A stretch of DNA of 6,935 nt from Caryophanales bacterium UBA6331. Lineage in GTDB: Bacteria; Bacillota_I; Bacilli_A; RF39; UBA660. The stretch spans positions 184-7,118 of the forward strand of contig DJSP01000096.1 of NCBI GenBank assembly GCA_002438065.1, written 5' to 3'. This document shows, one piece after another, positions 5,329-6,935 of the stretch (its first letter is position 1; every line of letters starts with the position of its first letter). The notes under the pieces were generated by a model. The model was not told the origin of the DNA. It searched no databases and was given only the letters and a program-made list of their open reading frames with translations. Position numbers and translations under genes: made by a program.

Positions 5329-6935
5329 TTGTCATTAATAGCTACTAATGCTACAATTATTGGATCTAAAGTAAAAGTTAAAAGAGGATCTAAAATTAAT
5401 AGTATTACTGTTAAAATTGGTAATGTTAAATATGGACTTGGATATGGTACAACAGGTAGACATTTAGGTTTAGCATATTGGGTTATTGACAAAGATTTTA
5501 ATAAATGTAATATGAGGATTAATCCAAATAATCCTCCTAAAGGAATGTACTGGTTTAACTCAGCATCTTCACAAAGTATATCTGGTGTTAATACAATTAC
5601 TTATAATGATGGTATTACATATAGCTATATAAATACTAATTTAATACCAGGTGATACTAGTGAAAACGTTACATTTACTTTTGAGAACCCTAAAGAAATT
5701 ACAGAATCAGAAATATTTGTGGCTTTAATTGCAACAAGAGGATTAACAACAAAAGATTTAGATGATGTAAAATATGCATGGACTTGTTATGATAAAAAAG
5801 AATCGGGCATTTTATATTCAAAAGTTTCTCCAGTTGATAGTAATGATATGTTATCTTCAGATATGAGTGGGGCGTTAAATGTCGTTAATGTAGATGTAAC
5901 ATTACCATCTTCTGATACTAGTGGAAATTCGAGAAACAAACCAAATCCAATATATTGTAAGAGAATTAGTTATAGAACTTGGTCTGCGCCATTAAAACCA
6001 GGAGCTGCTGGTACCATGGATGATGAAACACATCAAATAGCAGTAGCTGATGGTGGAGAAAAATGTGGATATTTATATAATTCAACCGATAGAAATACAA
6101 TTATTAAAAATAATAAAGTTATATCTATTGATAGTCAAAATGTTTTACCATATATTATGAATGATGGTAAAGAAGGCAAATTTATAGATGATTTTAAAAT
6201 GCCTATGGGTAGATTATCAGATGTAGAATATGATAGACCTTCTGAAAGTGGTTTATTATCAAATAACATTATTCAACCAAGATGGTGTTTTAAAAGATCC
6301 CGTATTAAATTTGAAATTCCTGGAATTAGTAATTCTAAATATGGAACTATAGTACAATATTTAGTTAGAACACCAATTAGTGAAAAAGGAATTTATTCTA
6401 TAGAACCAAAGTATAAATTTTATAATAAAACTGAAACACAAAATGGTTTTTCTATAGTTATTTGTCCACGTGATGAAGGGGTATTAGATAATATGCCGTT
6501 TGAAGTAGTATTTACTAGATATTATGCAAATGGTATTAGTTCTAAAATAGGATACAAATCTGATGATAGCATATATAAATTTCATACTTATCAAAAGCCA
6601 ATAGTAAACATAACATATCCAAAAATTATTAGAAATAGTAGTACATGGACTGAAAATGGTACCGAAACTAGAAATTTTAAATATGCAAAGATTCCAACAT
6701 CAAACATATATTCATGTTTTGATGGAGAACAAGCAAATAGAAATAAATATGTATGTGATGCTTTAAATGTATTATTTTCTACACCAAAGAATGATGATTC
6801 AGGAATACCTATGTTTGTTAGATTTTATGTAGCAGAATTTAAATATGGTAGAGATGGTTGTTTTGGTACTGATGAAAATAATCCAATAAGTACAGTTAAC
6901 ACTACACAGGATTTATTTAAATCACGTGATTTAAA
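5329..6935 (+). CDS. Large probable virion/tail protein, TTG start, 3' end outside window
   Basis: One uninterrupted frame runs from TTG 5329 to the window edge, giving 535 complete codons and two bases of the next. An in-frame TGA at 5320-5322 limits the start, and the strong AGGCGGTGA site places it at TTG (read as Met); the first residues are M-SLIATNATIIGSKVKVK. The chain is rich in Asn, Ser, Thr, Ile and Tyr with many short beta-strand-like segments and Gly turns ('KYGLGYGTTGRHLGLAYWVID', about 35-54; 'KPIVNITYPKIIRN', about 423-436), no membrane span, no enzyme motif, and scattered Cys. This suggests a multi-domain beta-structured virion protein such as a tail fibre, receptor-binding or baseplate component, in keeping with the tail-like gene one unit upstream. 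I do not recognise a specific family, and the function is inferred from composition and neighbours. It has its own promoter-like motif, so it may start a new unit. Confidence 0.72.
   Translation, partial: MSLIATNATIIGSKVKVKRGSKINSITVKIGNVKYGLGYGTTGRHLGLAYWVIDKDFNKCNMRINPNNPPKGMYWFNSASSQSISGVNTITYNDGITYSYINTNLIPGDTSENVTFTFENPKEITESEIFVALIATRGLTTKDLDDVKYAWTCYDKKESGILYSKVSPVDSNDMLSSDMSGALNVVNVDVTLPSSDTSGNSRNKPNPIYCKRISYRTWSAPLKPGAAGTMDDETHQIAVADGGEKCGYLYNSTDRNTIIKNNKVISIDSQNVLPYIMNDGKEGKFIDDFKMPMGRLSDVEYDRPSESGLLSNNIIQPRWCFKRSRIKFEIPGISNSKYGTIVQYLVRTPISEKGIYSIEPKYKFYNKTETQNGFSIVICPRDEGVLDNMPFEVVFTRYYANGISSKIGYKSDDSIYKFHTYQKPIVNITYPKIIRNSSTWTENGTETRNFKYAKIPTSNIYSCFDGEQANRNKYVCDALNVLFSTPKNDDSGIPMFVRFYVAEFKYGRDGCFGTDENNPISTVNTTQDLFKSRDL

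Noticed and set aside
5307..5492. Reverse-strand open frame of 61 codons
   Set aside because: It is a shadow of the large TTG-start gene and would run back into its ribosome binding site and promoter-like motif.
1..6935. CRISPR array, tRNA genes or recoded stop codons
   Set aside because: There are no spaced direct repeats, no GC-rich cloverleaf sequence, and each gene frame is closed by a normal TAA or TGA with no internal stop.

Overview
This window looks like a piece of a large, very AT-rich (about a quarter G+C by eye) tailed-phage genome, or an integrated copy of one. All genes lie on the + strand, are tightly packed and use the standard code: no in-frame TGA is read through, and one gene ends in TGA. 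Clear Shine-Dalgarno sequences (AAAGGAG, AGGTGA, AGGCGGTGA) precede almost every start, which points to a Bacillota-type host rather than Bacteroidota. The phage assignment rests mainly on a tail/baseplate-like protein with C-terminal Ig-like (Big_2) domains, plus small hypothetical proteins of phage character. No integrase, tRNA, IS element or CRISPR array is visible.

Layout. (1) 2-460 is the C-terminal end of a gene that begins upstream, most resembling the thumb/tail end of a phage family B DNA polymerase; it is closed by a terminator at 471-500. (2) 564-1674 is a three-gene unit of small proteins: a 143-residue protein with a C-terminal HYTCHNC motif, an 82-residue hypothetical, and an acidic protein starting MMNLFENLQ. 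It is closed by a perfect 15-bp hairpin terminator at 1693-1734. (3) 1785-5225 is a second three-gene unit: the 686-residue tail/baseplate-like protein, a 293-residue protein joining an N-terminal 'GPVYRF' domain to a SAM-methyltransferase-like domain, and a very acidic 158-residue protein. It is closed by a terminator at 5247-5275. (4) 5329 to the window end is a large open gene (over 535 codons) starting at TTG behind a strong ribosome binding site; it is probably another virion surface or tail protein.

Two patterns tie the window together. Each of the three terminator gaps carries the same 15-mer, TAAAATAAAATTATA, 5-12 bases after the hairpin and 29-39 bases before the next start codon. 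It is probably a phage promoter, giving a terminator-promoter punctuation to every transcription unit. Secondly, the last gene of unit 2 and the middle gene of unit 3 encode unrelated proteins that share a nearly identical N-terminal leader, MMNLFENLQ followed three residues later by Glu. Such a shared leader could be a virion-packaging (capsid-targeting) signal, which would make these two proteins candidates for injection with the DNA; that is inference.
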